Below, piece after piece: positions 12,535 through 26,882 of a stretch of 51,891 nt of DNA. The notes beneath the pieces are model-generated. The model saw nothing but the letters and a program-made list of their open reading frames with translations. It had not been told where the DNA came from and searched no databases. The translations under genes were made by a program, and so were the position numbers. How positions within the stretch are numbered: the stretch's first letter is position 1; the number at the start of each line of letters is the position of its first letter. This DNA comes from Didymodactylos carnosus (taxonomy: Eukaryota > Rotifera > Eurotatoria > Philodinida > Philodinidae), in the NCBI GenBank assembly GCA_905250885.1, contig CAJNOQ010000403.1, positions 1 through 51,891 of the forward strand, given 5' to 3'.

Positions 12535-15500
12535 AAAAAAGTAACTCGTTTCTATATATTTTTTTTCTTTGTTCTTCCTTTTCTACTTATTTTTTTTCCT
12601 ATAAAACCACATATACATTCTTCCCCCTCTACTCATTCAAATAGAACAATATTTTTTTAAATATCTAAAATAATCCACTAAATCTTTTCTTTTACAAGCT
12701 ATTATAATGAGGTGCAGAAAAGCTTTTCTTCTTTATCAAAGTGTTTAGAGTACGTCGTCTAAGAAGAGATAAGTAGAAACTTTTCTTCGATAAAAATACT
12801 TCGTATAACTAAAGAACGGGTCCGTATAAGTACATATATTGGTCTATTCGAGATTTCTTTTTTGTTGTTTTCCACTAAATCATGTTTCCTAAAAATATTT
12901 ACATGTTTAGTACGTTTCATCCGTCACCAGTCGATTTCTTAATGAAAATTACAAATTTGATTAGTAAAACATATATTACTCAGCTTATTTACAAGTACAT
13001 TACTAAATTAACACATATTTGAGTGAACCAAAAAGATTTTATACAATATAGAATATAAAAATTACAGTTAAATTCTTAACTATCTTATCTATATTCAATT
13101 TCTTAAAACATTATCTATACATTAAAAAGATGATACAATTTATCCAATATAGATTTAATCATTTTTCAAAGTCATAAGTGACATTTTTGATAGTCAGTTT
13201 AATTTTCTATAAACTAGACTATTTAAACTACTTTGAATAGGTTTGCAAAATCTTTTTTAGAACAGTAATGTCAAGTTATTTTTGATACATTTTAGACTTC
13301 TTCAAAGTGATTACAAATTTTTATTATAATAAAAAACAATAAATTTTTTTGAAAATATAAACACACTAAAATATATCAGAAAACATGCGATTGACTCCTA
13401 CTTTCTCTGTGACCTTGCCATTATAACGAACTTTTCTTCTATGACACTTAAAATACTAAATAAAATCGTAATTTTTCAACAAGAAATAACAATTGTTAAT
13501 AATAAAATTATTATTATACAATTATTATTTATATTAAAGAGAATATACAATGTCGATGTTCTAAATAACTTTAAGTGTCAAAAAGCATATCTAAAATCTC
13601 CTATTTACTATTAAATGTCAAAAGATGTCTCATTCGATATATCGGCTTAGAATAAGCACAACTCTATTCAACCATGATCAATCAATTCAAATTTTACATC
13701 AATTTTTAGAATTTTAAGAATAACCACGATTTAATCTTCTCCATAAATTATCTTAAAAATATAAACTATGAATTTTAACCATTGTGAACGTTTGAAATAA
13801 ATATGATTAAAAGTGACTGCAATCTTTAAACGATTATTCACTCTGTATAATATTTGTATATATTTTTATTATTCAATTTTTTTTATAATCATATGCATTT
13901 TCCTATAATAAATAAGGTATAAAACAAAACAAAAATAAAAATTTTTGACAGACCTTGTTTTCTTCCAATGAATTCGTAGTGTATAACTATGAAAAAGTGA
14001 TTTCACGAACTCATATATACACGTGAATATATTTCTAAAGAAACAAATAAAACAAAACAAAGTGTTTTAGATTAATTTGTAATTAGTTAAATCAAATTTA
14101 CCAGCAACAAAGTTAGTTTTATTTTTTTTTTAAGCGTCTTTCATAGTCTAACAACTGTTATGTCTCATTATGAAAAGAAAAAAAACAAACGATTCTTTTC
14201 TTTTATTATTGCATGATTCAACGGACATCAACAACAAAAAATAAAATCTGAATATCATCTTATCCATAATTTGAATGTAGATAGTGTGCATTTTGTATTA
14301 TTTGGTTTTCATGGACAATCGCCTTGATGGATAAAGAGAGATGATGAATATTTTCTTTTCCCCGCTAATAAGCTACGCATCGTAACTTATCGTCGCGATT
14401 TCTTTTTTTTTTTTTTGTTTCGCTACTATCATACACACACACACATCCGTACAATCTAACGTTGATATAATCAAGACAAATATCGAAAGCTTCCGTTTTT
14501 TCCTATTGAGTACAGAAAATACAACTAACGCAGAAAGGAATCATCTTGCAGTTGTAAACAAATCACTTAATCTATAGATGTGATGGTGTTTCTGAGATTA
14601 GTTCGTCTTTGATGATATAAACTGCTGTTCATTTTCATTTAGCAGTTCTTTTTTGTACAAAATAAATGATCTCTAATAATACTGTAGGTACTCATACTGA
14701 TATAAATAAAAAGATATATAAAAAAGAAACAACTTGTCTAGCCTAAGGATAAGATAGCTCAATTCAAGAATAACAGTCATCTTGAAGTATGATGATAACG
14801 TGACTAGAATAAAAAGATATAGAAAGAATAAAAAAAGTCAATTTGTCACGATCAATCATTTGACGATTCAGATGGTTTTTCATTATTGAGAAGAAAAACA
14901 AAATGTTAAAGAAATAGCTATAGAGATATATAGAGAATTTATAATGAGATGAAAGTTCGTGCAAAACGGGTGAAAATATACTGACAGTTAGAATGATCAA
15001 CGTTGGTATTATTAGTTTTATCGATCTCAAAATTTCGTTCGTCGGCCAGATGGCTCTTTGAAGATGTTATTCTATATGGTAAAATTTTAGTCTTTACTTG
15101 GTTAGACTAATCTTATATCCCGGTGTGCACGTTATTATTTAATCTTTTATTTTTTGAATCAATGGCCACACAAAGTACGTAAAGTACTTATCTATCATCA
15201 TTTAAAGAAAAAAGTACTACGTAAAATAACTATCAATTTAAATTCAATTAGATATATTTAAATAATTAAGAACTGTTATTCTACTCATCTAGTCCCTAGT
15301 TTTTTGTTATTATTCGATATAGTATTCATTGGAAGGAGTATTCATAAATAAAGAGAAGCAAAACAGTTCTTTTTCCATTACTTGTCATTTTGCACAATGA
15401 ATAAGTGAGATGATAAAGAGTTTGTTCCATCATTTCGCATTGTAAAAAAAACCTTTTTCTATTATATTCGATTTATTTTCGAAAAGAAAAAAACATATCA

Positions 15501-15878
15501 AATAACTATTTGACATCAACGCTTTTCATCGAAAATAGTAGAAGGGCGACACAAAGTAATTTTCGAAAATTCTTGTTTGTAAAAAACGGTAGTCTTGATT
15601 GATAAAAATAACAGATCAGTCATTAATGGATCATTAATTATTCTTTTTTTTCTAATATAATGACTGATTGTGGGAGAAATGGCGAAGTGATTTATATATG
15701 ATATTAAGAGAAAATAACACATAATATACCTAAGAACAAGCAACGGGAAATAAAGACTAGTTCAGAGAGTAATAAACTTTTGGCACAGTCTCATAATTGT
15801 GTACAATTGAATGGATTAGCGTGAAACGAGACGCATATCATTATCTGTATAGATAGTTATCTTTCCCTGTCATATCCA

Positions 15879-16081
15879 CAGCGTTCAGTAATCGTATGAT
15901 GATACTCGCCTTCATTATTATTGCAGATTTCCCATTCTGAATATAAAATCAAATTTATTTACTAGGATTAAGGAAAGTTCCCAGCGTTCAGTAATTGTAG
16001 GATAATACTCGCCTTCATTATCATTGCAGATTTTCCATTGGGAATATAAAATCATATCTATTTACTAGGATTAAGGAAAAT
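15879..16081. repeat. Tandem duplication, two units of about 103 bp
   Basis: The unit beginning cagcgttcagtaat at 15879 recurs at 15982 with a little over ten substitutions. Both end in ttactaggattaaggaaa. The period is 103 bp and only two units are present. Confidence 0.9.
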
Positions 16082-16476
16082 TATCGAATTCTATCAAAAT
16101 ATAATTACAATAAAAAAGATTATTTAGAGGGATTATAAAACTAACTCGACTAATTAACTTAATATTTTTGATTAAAAGAGAAATACGTTTGAAAATGACT
16201 CGTACAAAGAGAAATGTGTGAAAAGAGATACCTGTTAACTTGTTTCGTTTATTCAAATGACTGTACGCATTTTAGACGTAGAATCTTGGAAAGTAATATT
16301 GACTGATATTTATGCTTTTACTTAATTATGAAACGGATTTGTTTTTTTAGATTAGATACTACCGTGCATCCGTTATTGCTTAATTAAAAATTTAAGTAAG
16401 TTGATTGAGATTAGTATTTTTGACAGAGTTGAGAATTTGCTTCTGGATGAGGAATTAAGACCAAATTTCTTTTTAG

Positions 16477-16570
16477 CTTTTCCTTCCTGAGTTATACAGT
16501 TTTTAAAATCAACAGCTTTAGTTTTCCGTAAAACCGTTTTCCTTTTCTTTTATAACTCGAGAAGGAAAAG
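16477..16570. repeat. Short inverted repeat, 20-bp arms
   Basis: The arm at 16477-16496 matches the reverse complement of 16551-16570 at 18 of 20 positions, separated by 54 nt. It could be the ends of a very small MITE or a structured transcript. No target duplication was evident. Confidence 0.6.
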
Positions 16571-16841
16571 TCTGAGATCTCAGATATCTTCTATAGTAGA
16601 AATTTCAGCCGACAGAATAAAAGTGTGTGTGGGGGGTAAGCTAAAATACATCGATTTTCTTTTGCAATGTTCTATCTCTAGTAAAAATTCGGACCCTCGG
16701 GGACTGTAACTTATGCTCTATTTAATTGACACAGGAAGTTTTGTTCTAAGAGCCATAGTTAGTGAGAAAATCTAGACGGGAATTTTTGTCGAAAACAATT
16801 TTTAGCAAAATAGAATACAATATTTATAAAAACTATACATG

Positions 16842-16951
16842 CACTGCGAAAAAAAACGTGCCCTAAGTGCGCCACAGTCAGTGTGAAAGCAGAAAACAGG
16901 GCACTTTCATATGCCCTAAACGTCACCAAAGGACACTTTTTTTCTGTAGTG
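16842..16951. mobile_element. Possible 110-bp MITE
   Basis: Imperfect terminal inverted repeats: cactgcgaaaaaaa at the left and the complement of a cactacagaaaaaaa end at the right, each followed by a gtg(c/t)cc-like motif. The A-run makes part of the match trivial, and I saw no target duplication, so the call is tentative. Confidence 0.4.
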
Positions 16952-17180
16952 AACCGTTTGAAACTAGACATTTTACTCTACCTATTGCAAAAAAATTTTT
17001 TTCTTGGGCGCTTCGGAATCGAACAAATAATTTTTCTTTCTAGGCTAAGGGTTTCCAAAGAGCGGTCCTCGGTACAGCAAGTGCGCACAGTTTAACACAA
17101 CTTCAGATCGGACGAAAGTTTCACAAAATCTTTTACTAACGATACGTCTATGCTGTTAGCGTAAATTAGCGTAAACGTTT

Positions 17181-17584
17181 CTGGACTGAATTACAGGTTT
17201 TTCCGGTAAAATCCATTTTTTTTATCCTAGAAGCACCTTCATTAAAAACTAATGATATATTTAGAATCAGCGCATCGAATGATATGTCAGTTGTATGTTT
17301 TTATGCGCATAAGATCGTTCGATGTAATGAAATGGCAGATTTGCAGCATTCCCGTAGTAATTTTGGCTAGGCACCAGGATTTTTGACTTCGAAGCAGTTT
17401 GAACGACTTTTAGTTGGATTTTCCAGAGACCAGATCTCTGAAAAACCCTGATAAACACATCTTTGAAGTTGCAAATCACACTATTGGAAAGAGTGTATAC
17501 GAAAACCTATAAAAATAGTATTTAGAGGCTTTCGTATCACTTTTATGGCACATGTCCACGTGCCTTGTCAAAATTGCCCAGTGT
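17181..17584 (-). mobile_element. Foldback-type element, copy 1 (internally deleted)
   Basis: This is the reverse-complement relative of the element at 23077-23575. Its outer segment (about 17190-17375) matches 23367-23525 inverted. Its inner segment (about 17410-17584) matches 23210-23366 directly, which is also the complement of 23077-23205. Relative to copy 2, most of one internal arm is missing around 17378. One end carries the motif gcccagtg, complementary to cagtgggc at the other copy's end. No transposase is encoded, so it is non-autonomous. Confidence 0.75.
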
Positions 17585-18480
17585 GTCTGACGTATATGAA
17601 CTTGCCTAGCCACTTACTGAACTCTTACGCACTATACACCGCAAGTCATTTCGATCAGCAAGTAAAAGTAAGCATCCTGAATTAGAATTATTTTTGAACG
17701 AAGAACCATGTTCATTACTTTTAATGTTTTCATCCGCATCTGCGTTTGTGTCAAAATTTTGTCTAGGATTTCAAACCGTGATTTTCATACATTACACGCA
17801 CTCACAATACATGAACCCCTCATAAACCATAAGAGATTACGAAGGAGATCAAAAGTAGATGATTCATACGTCTGACTAATCTAATTGGCGTCGTCAAAGG
17901 GTACAAAGCATACACTCAGAATAGTTGATTATGAACAAGAGCAAGTCATAGTAAATAATCAAAGGCAGTCATACGCAAATCATAATCCTTCTATCCATTT
18001 TAAATACTCATTCACATTTAAACTTGAAGTAGGCTGATAATTTTCGACATTCATGTTTCTCGCGTAACACAGATAAACATGTTTTGGATAATTCACTGTG
18101 CAGATCCATGAATTAACCGAACAAGTGACACGGCGCACTTCAACGTCAGAAATACGTAAATACCCTCACTGCCTTTTCAAATGCTGTTAACCAGTAGTCA
18201 TATGAATATTGGCAATGAAGACATCATTCGTCGACCGTTTGAAATGTATTATATTCGGTTTACCTTATGTAGTCAGCATTTCATGACACATTCATCAGAT
18301 AGCAGTATTTTTGTTAACATGTCTAGACTTTCAAATGATTTAATAATACTCATTAGATTTCTCACTAGCGATGATCGAATATACCATGCTTCATTAATTT
18401 CTGAAATAGTTCTAGAGTATACAATGAATCCAAAGATTTTTGATCGATTTTTTTATTTGAATTTTTGATTAAAATTTTCT

Positions 18481-18835
18481 ACAAAACTCCAAATTCTAGA
18501 AAACTAAATCTCAAAACTCAACTAGAAAACTTTTTTTCACACGTTCCTCAAATAGATCTCAGCAAACATCCATGGCTAAGATGAGCCATCCAGGACATTT
18601 TTCTTCAAATATTCAATTTATAAAAAGCTCCAGATCATCAAAATTCGCAAAGATGACAAAAAGCCAGCAAAAATGTCTTTGACGTCTTTCGTAAATTGCA
18701 TGTTTAAAGAAAAATGTTGTGGATGGCTCATTTTAGCCAGGAATGTTTGCTCTATTTGAGTAACATGTGAGAAAAAACTTTTCAGTGGAGTTTTGAGATT
18801 TTATTTTTTAGGATTTCCATTTTATGGAGACCGGA
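18481..18835. mobile_element. Foldback/MITE with arms of 100 bp or more
   Basis: The left arm (about 18481-18607) and the complement of the right arm (about 18705-18835) share long blocks such as ctcaaaact, ctcaaatag, gctaa(g/a)atgagccatcca and acatttttctt. The spacer is about 100 bp. No coding capacity is present, and target duplications were not resolved. Confidence 0.75.
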
Positions 18836-20794
18836 TTTTTAATAATTTTTATGGAATTTTCATACACACCTCTTCTGATTTGAAAACACTTCCTGATAAT
18901 CAAACTAATTCGATTTCCTTTAGCTATAATAGTCGAAGAAGATTATCAAAAGGAAAGGTGGATAAATCATTTTTGGACTGCATACTACTGTTATAGAAAA
19001 ATAAAAAGATGAATAGTTTCACGTGTCCTCAAAAATGAATTACTTTAACCATAATTCTTTTTAAGACGAACTCGTTCTAAATATATAATAAAACAAGAAG
19101 AAGATGGAGACGAAGCACTTATACTATTAATTGTTTCCTTTTTTAGACATAACATTATGTTGACAAAAATCTACTAATATCCCACATTTCAGGGAAAAGC
19201 ATGTTGAGATTTTAAAACAAAATTAGTAAATTGTTCACAATTCATTTTGTATTGTGGATTTAGTAACCGTTTACATACGTGCCTAGGAGATTTTTTAGCA
19301 GTCAAATCTGGAGTTCTGTGAGGCTGATTTTTTTTATCTGACAACCATTGAGACAGTCTATGAATTTAGCTTTTTACTATACTGCATAGTTAAATAGTAG
19401 ACTTAAATCAGAAAAAAACATTTCCACTTACTTAATCCACACCAATAATGATACAATAAGAAAATTATTATTAAAACACTAATAATATTTCAGTCATTTT
19501 TCAATATTGCGTGTGAACTACCACTAGCTACTTAGAACAAGTTTATGTTAGATTCTATAAATTATTTGTTATAATAGTGTGACTGATGCAATAATGTAAA
19601 AACAAAAACATCATCGACATTAGTTGATCGAGTTGAACTATTGTTGTTTTTTATTTAATATCTTTGTCTTTTTTTTTATATGTAGAAACAATATGACATT
19701 ATTCATTGTCTTACAATTGCATTGTTTTTATCACTTGAAAGACAAATAAGCATTTATTCTAACCTAAAATCAATTGGTTTATTTAATGTAACGAATGTCA
19801 TTTTACTGTTTTTGTCTACTAAATTTTTAACAGGTTTATATTTGAAGTCACTATCAATGTCAGTAATACAATGTTGTAAAAGTCAATTGAATATTTTTTT
19901 TTTCGATTTATTAATACTTTATAAGCTAAATTATTGTCTATATAGGAACCAGTACACTTCGATGAATTTAATCATAGTCGTGATGCAATTATAGATGCTG
20001 AGTAATGTTTTGTTGAATTACTCTTCAAAAAACTGTCAACTTAAATTATAATTAATATACTCCATAATATAGTATTATATTTTGTTGTTAAACTACAGCA
20101 TGATGTCCATGTTTTATCAATAGTGATACTTTTATGTTTAACAATTATACTTATTGACGATTGTTGTCTTTCTATTTGATTACTTTTACACACGTATAGG
20201 TCGTTTAATAGAATAGTCATACGGTACTTGTTATATATTCAAGTCAACTTGTTCAAATCTATCTCTTTTTGTAAGAATATATTTGATATAAAAACAACAC
20301 CAAAGTTGACTAACAAACAAGACTGCCATTTTCTCATCCTTAGTTACCGGACTTGTCGAGTCATAGCACGATAGTAACACTGAATAGATTTTCAAGTAAA
20401 AACCTGTTTCGACAACTAACAATCGAATTTCAGTGGGCTCTATCGTTTATTTCACAGGGTGTAACATACACATGAAACCTTGTAGTGAACTAAGTGATAA
20501 AGAAATTTGGAAAAAAATATTTGCATTATACAAATGTGGTAAAAAACTTCCACTAATGACTAATCAAACCGAATAAACCACTCGCATACAAATGCAAGTC
20601 TTTCAGTGGTTATTAAAACAGAAAGCAAACATTATTGTCAATGACATCTGCTGCACAATTGAAACTTGATAGTTTCTAAACCATCTCGTACTTAGATGAC
20701 ATGATGCTAATGTAAAAACTGTGATCAGCGAATAATAATACTAACAATATCGTGATATACAAAGTTATTAGTAATCATATCTGAGGCAGTCAGT

Positions 20795-22820
<2,026 letters not shown>

Positions 22821-23076
22821 TTCTTTTCGAGTTTGTATCAGATTAGTTCCGTCAAGTGTATTTAGTACGTTGGTAGTAAAAAAATATTTGCGGTGTGAAC
22901 ATTTTAGTGAACCTTTTTTATCATTCTGTTTCGCATGAATGACTTGCTATTGTCTTATCACGACACAATGAAAAAATTACTCCGCGCTGAACTGTAACCG
23001 TATCCTCTTGAACTGAAAAAACATAGTCTATTCTTGCTGAACAGTAGACAAAATGTACTATCACGTGTACGAAGCA

Positions 23077-23575
23077 CAGTGGGCGGTTTTGACTAGGCAC
23101 GTGGGCATGTGCTATAAAAGTGATACCAAAGCCTCTAAACACTATTCTTATAGGTTTTCGTATGCGCTCTTTCCAATGGTATGATTTACAAAGTTCAAAA
23201 AAACCTTTTAGTCGGGTTTTTCAGAGACTGGATCTTTGGAAAATCCTGATAAAAACATCTTTGAACTTGTAAATCACACCATTAGAAAGAACGCACACGA
23301 AAACTATAGAAATAGTGTTTAGAGGGTTTGATATCACTTTTATGGCACATGTCCACGTGCCTAGTCAAAATTGCTACGGAAATGCTGCAAATCTGTCATT
23401 TCATTAAATTGAACAGTTTTTTGTGCGTAAAAACATACAACGGACATATCATTCGATGCAGTTCGATGCGCTGATTCTAAATATATCATTAGTTTTTAAT
23501 GAAAGTACTTCTATGGTGAGAAGAATGGATTAAACCTGAAAACAAGATTTCTTGGAAAACCTATAAGTCAGGTCA
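23077..23575 (+). mobile_element. Foldback-type element, copy 2
   Basis: Starts with cagtgggcggttttgac. The first arm (23077-23205) is the reverse complement of 23230-23380: both contain (t/c)gtgccataaaagtgat-type blocks, a cctctaaacacta block and the gaacttgtaaatcacacc block. The arms meet at a central hairpin around 23220-23240. A unique outer segment (23367-23575) follows only one arm. The element is related in reverse orientation to 17181-17584 on the other side of the tubulin gene. It has no coding capacity, and the right boundary is uncertain. Confidence 0.75.
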
Positions 23576-23719
23576 GAATTATTTATGCTATTCGTACAGA
23601 TGTATTATGAGAAGAAGAATATTCTGTGAAAGTTCCAATCAGTTTGAAGCTTCGGAAACTCATTATATCGAGCATACATTTTCGGAAACACTTAGCGTAG
23701 AAACCCAGGTTCAAGAATC

Positions 23720-24535
23720 AGATAACAAGATCTTGGAAGATCTTACAAGATCATACACGATCTTGGAGAATCATATGGTAAGAAATCACAAGATTTCAAA
23801 AGATCTTATAAATTCTTACCATTTTCCTGTACAAGATTTCACAAGATTTCATATGACATCTTGTAGCAAGATTCTTATAAGATTTTACAAGATTTTTCTT
23901 ATGACAGAAATGCACAAGATCTTGTATGATCTTACAGAAAGAAGCTGTAAGAAATTATCTGACCTTATAGGAAGTCACAAGATTTGATATGATCTTATGA
24001 GAATTCATCTGATCTTACAAGATCATACACTTGATCATTTCCTGCCAAATCCCGCTGTACCTCTGCAAATTTTCTTTTTCTACATAATTTCTAACATGCA
24101 CAGATCCTTGGCGGTCATAGGATCGTCTTTTGTCACGTTTCTTAACCGTGTACGTCATATGTGCTCAGCTGACGTGTGAAGTTGAAAAGAGAAAGTTTTA
24201 AGTTTTTCAGAGAGAATGATGTTATATATATACTGTATATCGTCACAAAATTTATGTCCCAGAGATGAGTCATCGATCTTATGAGATCTTACAAAATCTT
24301 GTGGCACACATTGTTGACTTTTATATATTTTCTTGTCACAAGGTTATATACGATCTTCTAAGATCTTGTCACTTCTTATAACCAAATCTTGTAAGATCTT
24401 ACGACAAGAAGTTACAAGATTCCATAAGATCTTACATTATCTTATAACAAGATCTTGTAAGATCATATCGTAAGATCTTATTACAAGACTTCACAAAAAA
24501 ACATCAAATCTTGCAAGGTCTTACAAGACGTGGCT
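23720..24535. repeat. Degenerate palindromic AGATCT array
   Basis: Two blocks (about 23720-24040 and 24270-24535), separated by ordinary sequence, are packed with variants of acaagatcttgt and taagatctta. These units are nearly self-complementary. I count ten intact AGATCT hexamers plus many one-mismatch forms such as agatttt, gatcat and aaatctt. Spacing is irregular, roughly 10-25 nt, so this is neither a clean tandem satellite nor a CRISPR-like array. The open frame at 23607-23987 is a by-product. Confidence 0.8.
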
Positions 24536-26882
24536 CACCAGGGAAGAAAAATTTCTTTTTCTGGCGTTAAAGGATAAATTAATAATTATTATTATAATCT
24601 TAAAATTATCTTTTTTTAATGAATTAATAGCTAAAAGGTCCTAGATTCCGAATCTGCAAATTCCAAAACGGTAAAATCTAAAGAAAAAACTGTTTTTCCA
24701 TAGAGGTCACAAAAATACGGGCTATTTTTTAGTCATGCATTTTTTCCGCAAATTAAAACATACCAGAAAAAGTACTACTGATAACATCGAGTCGATTGCA
24801 TAACTTCAATCGTCGTACAGGATATAGACACAGAATAGTGGATTTAGTTTTGCAGTTTACTGCAAAGCTAAGTTCATATGGTAAAATCTTTATTCGTACA
24901 AAACTGATTATCGATAATTTTAGTTTAGAATACTATAATGGAATATTTTTCCGGTTGTATTTTGCCAGAATCTTGTATCAAAACCAGAGCACAAAAATTT
25001 TTACGCTGTTAAATAGCCCGTGATCCGAATTATATATATGTAGCACGATCTGAAGCGTCAAAAAGGACACTTTTAGTTTTTCACGTAATGTCTACAAGGT
25101 TATCCATTGTACGCAGGTGTATCAGAGAAAGTAGAAAATAGAATCATACGTTCTTTTAAAAAAATAAAAGACATTTCCGCACATTCCACATCAAGACTCC
25201 AAGTTTCATATTTCCATTATCTTTCTTTTCCATTATCTTTCTTGATGGACAGCCAAGCAGTAAAGTATGGATAACTCATCCTAAATTATACTCTTCGTTA
25301 TATTATAGCGAAACTTATTATGCGTGACAAATTAGAAAAATTAAAAGATGGAATTAATTGCAATTAATAGAACAAAATATTATTGAAAAGATGGATTATA
25401 TGTTATTGAATGATATACAATCGGTAAATTGTCTCCTTATAAATAGATTTTTCTGTTTTCACTCTTAGGCAGAAATTGCACTAAGATTTTTAAAGAAATT
25501 TAAATCATCTCATTGCCTGATGAAAATACTTCCCAATTATCCACGTTATAAAATATTTAAAAATCCTTATAATGATTATTCGCTAATAATTGATACAGCT
25601 ATATGTAATTTCATTGTTTATTTAAATAATTCGTCATGCACTGTTAACGTTTTGAAACCTTACTAATGCCTAAATACTGTCTATAAAACTAGAAGCAGGA
25701 TCTTATAGTTCATTTGTAGCCAGAAAATGGTACGATCATTGACAAGTTGAAAGAAGAGTACCTCATCATATTATATCATACAGAAAAATCTGTGATCGAT
25801 TAAACTACTTGCATTTTTCTATACAAAAACCTAAACTCTAACTCAGTTCGATCCTCGATACATTGGCCTTTACAAGAAGTACCTCATCTGGTTTTCTATT
25901 ACATGGAGTACATGAATACATAGTTTATTTCGATTGAAATTGCAATTCAACAATGAAGCAGAGCAAGATCGTCCCAAAAACTCGTGCATACAACAGAAAC
26001 AAACCGAGATGTCTCGAAAAACACAGCCAAGACATCATCTTATAGGCGGTCTATCTACTTCAGTACTTTTTCTCATTTGCTGGTATGATCTGATAGCGAA
26101 ATTTATCCATAATACAAAAGACGAAAAGCCACATTTTTGCAGAAAAGTGAGTCTGAATATCAGTACATGTAAACGTATTTTGAAGCCAAAGTAATCAGTT
26201 TCGTAGCCCATGTTGTCCGCTTCAATTTAAAGTTAAATTAACGAGTACAGAGGGAAAATTATAAATTATTTAATTGAAGAAGGCTAAAGAGCGAAAAATC
26301 ATCAATATGGCCGCCTAATTTCAGCAATGATTTCGACAAGAAGGAAGAGAATCATCCACTTCATTTCCTATCCTGCATCCCAAATTATATATATACATAA
26401 AGAAAACTCGAGACTGAATCTAAATCTTTTTTACCTGAGAAAATAGATATTTTGGATCGACTTTTATTTGGACCCACTCTTAAATACCAATTATATTCAA
26501 CTTTTTTTAGAAAGTTTTTCATTAATTAATCAATGAAAAAATAGGTACTAAATTTTTTTCGATTTTATTTCTATCATGTTTCATTTTTAGAGAAAATAAA
26601 TATTACAAACGAAACTGTATCAGACACGGGGAGAAAATAAGATAAAAAACAACTAAGATCGTCTGTATAACAAAAACACATGTTATCGCATGCATATGAA
26701 AAAAAAATCAATCAGGGTAAACCAAGGATAACAAAGTCTACCATTTCATTCTTTCATATAAACTTTGAACAGTTTAAAATACAAATATGATAGAAAATAA
26801 AATTATAATAAAAACAAAAAAATGAAACAATTATGAATAATGTTTGTAGGAAAAGACAAAAGATAGTATCATTACTTTTTTA

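Larger units (their letters stand above)
8344..20794. other. 12.4-kb gene-desert stretch, AT-rich
   Basis: I read both strands and found no run of exons, no recognisable domain and no RNA gene. Open frames are below 100 codons and low-complexity. From 8.3 to 15.8 kb it is mainly homopolymer tracts and simple repeats. From 15.8 to 19 kb it holds duplications and foldback elements listed separately. It could contain the promoter and 5' UTR exons of the receptor gene or distal regulatory DNA. Confidence 0.6.
22821..26882. other. 4-kb intergenic region between alpha-tubulin and PHKA
   Basis: The part next to 22820 should hold the tubulin promoter and 5' UTR. The rest holds a foldback element (23077-23575) and the AGATCT array (about 23720-24535). 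From 24.6 to 26.9 kb I see AT-rich DNA without a supported gene; the open frames there are short, with no family resemblance. Confidence 0.6.

Noticed and set aside
18181..18468. 95-codon plus-strand open frame
   Set aside because: No splice context, no recognisable domain, and next to foldback elements; length is within chance for this base composition.
19722..19994. 90-codon plus-strand open frame rich in Leu, Ile and Phe
   Set aside because: Hydrophobic composition is expected from T-rich DNA; no partner exons.
23607..23987. 126-codon plus-strand open frame
   Set aside because: Lies wholly in the AGATCT array; the peptide is a translation of the repeat with no family resemblance.
23720..24535. 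CRISPR-like array
   Set aside because: Units are degenerate and irregularly spaced, there are no equal-length unique spacers, and the context is animal.
25934..26194. 86-codon plus-strand open frame
   Set aside because: Mixed composition, but no homologous motif, no exon partners and no start or splice context I could support.
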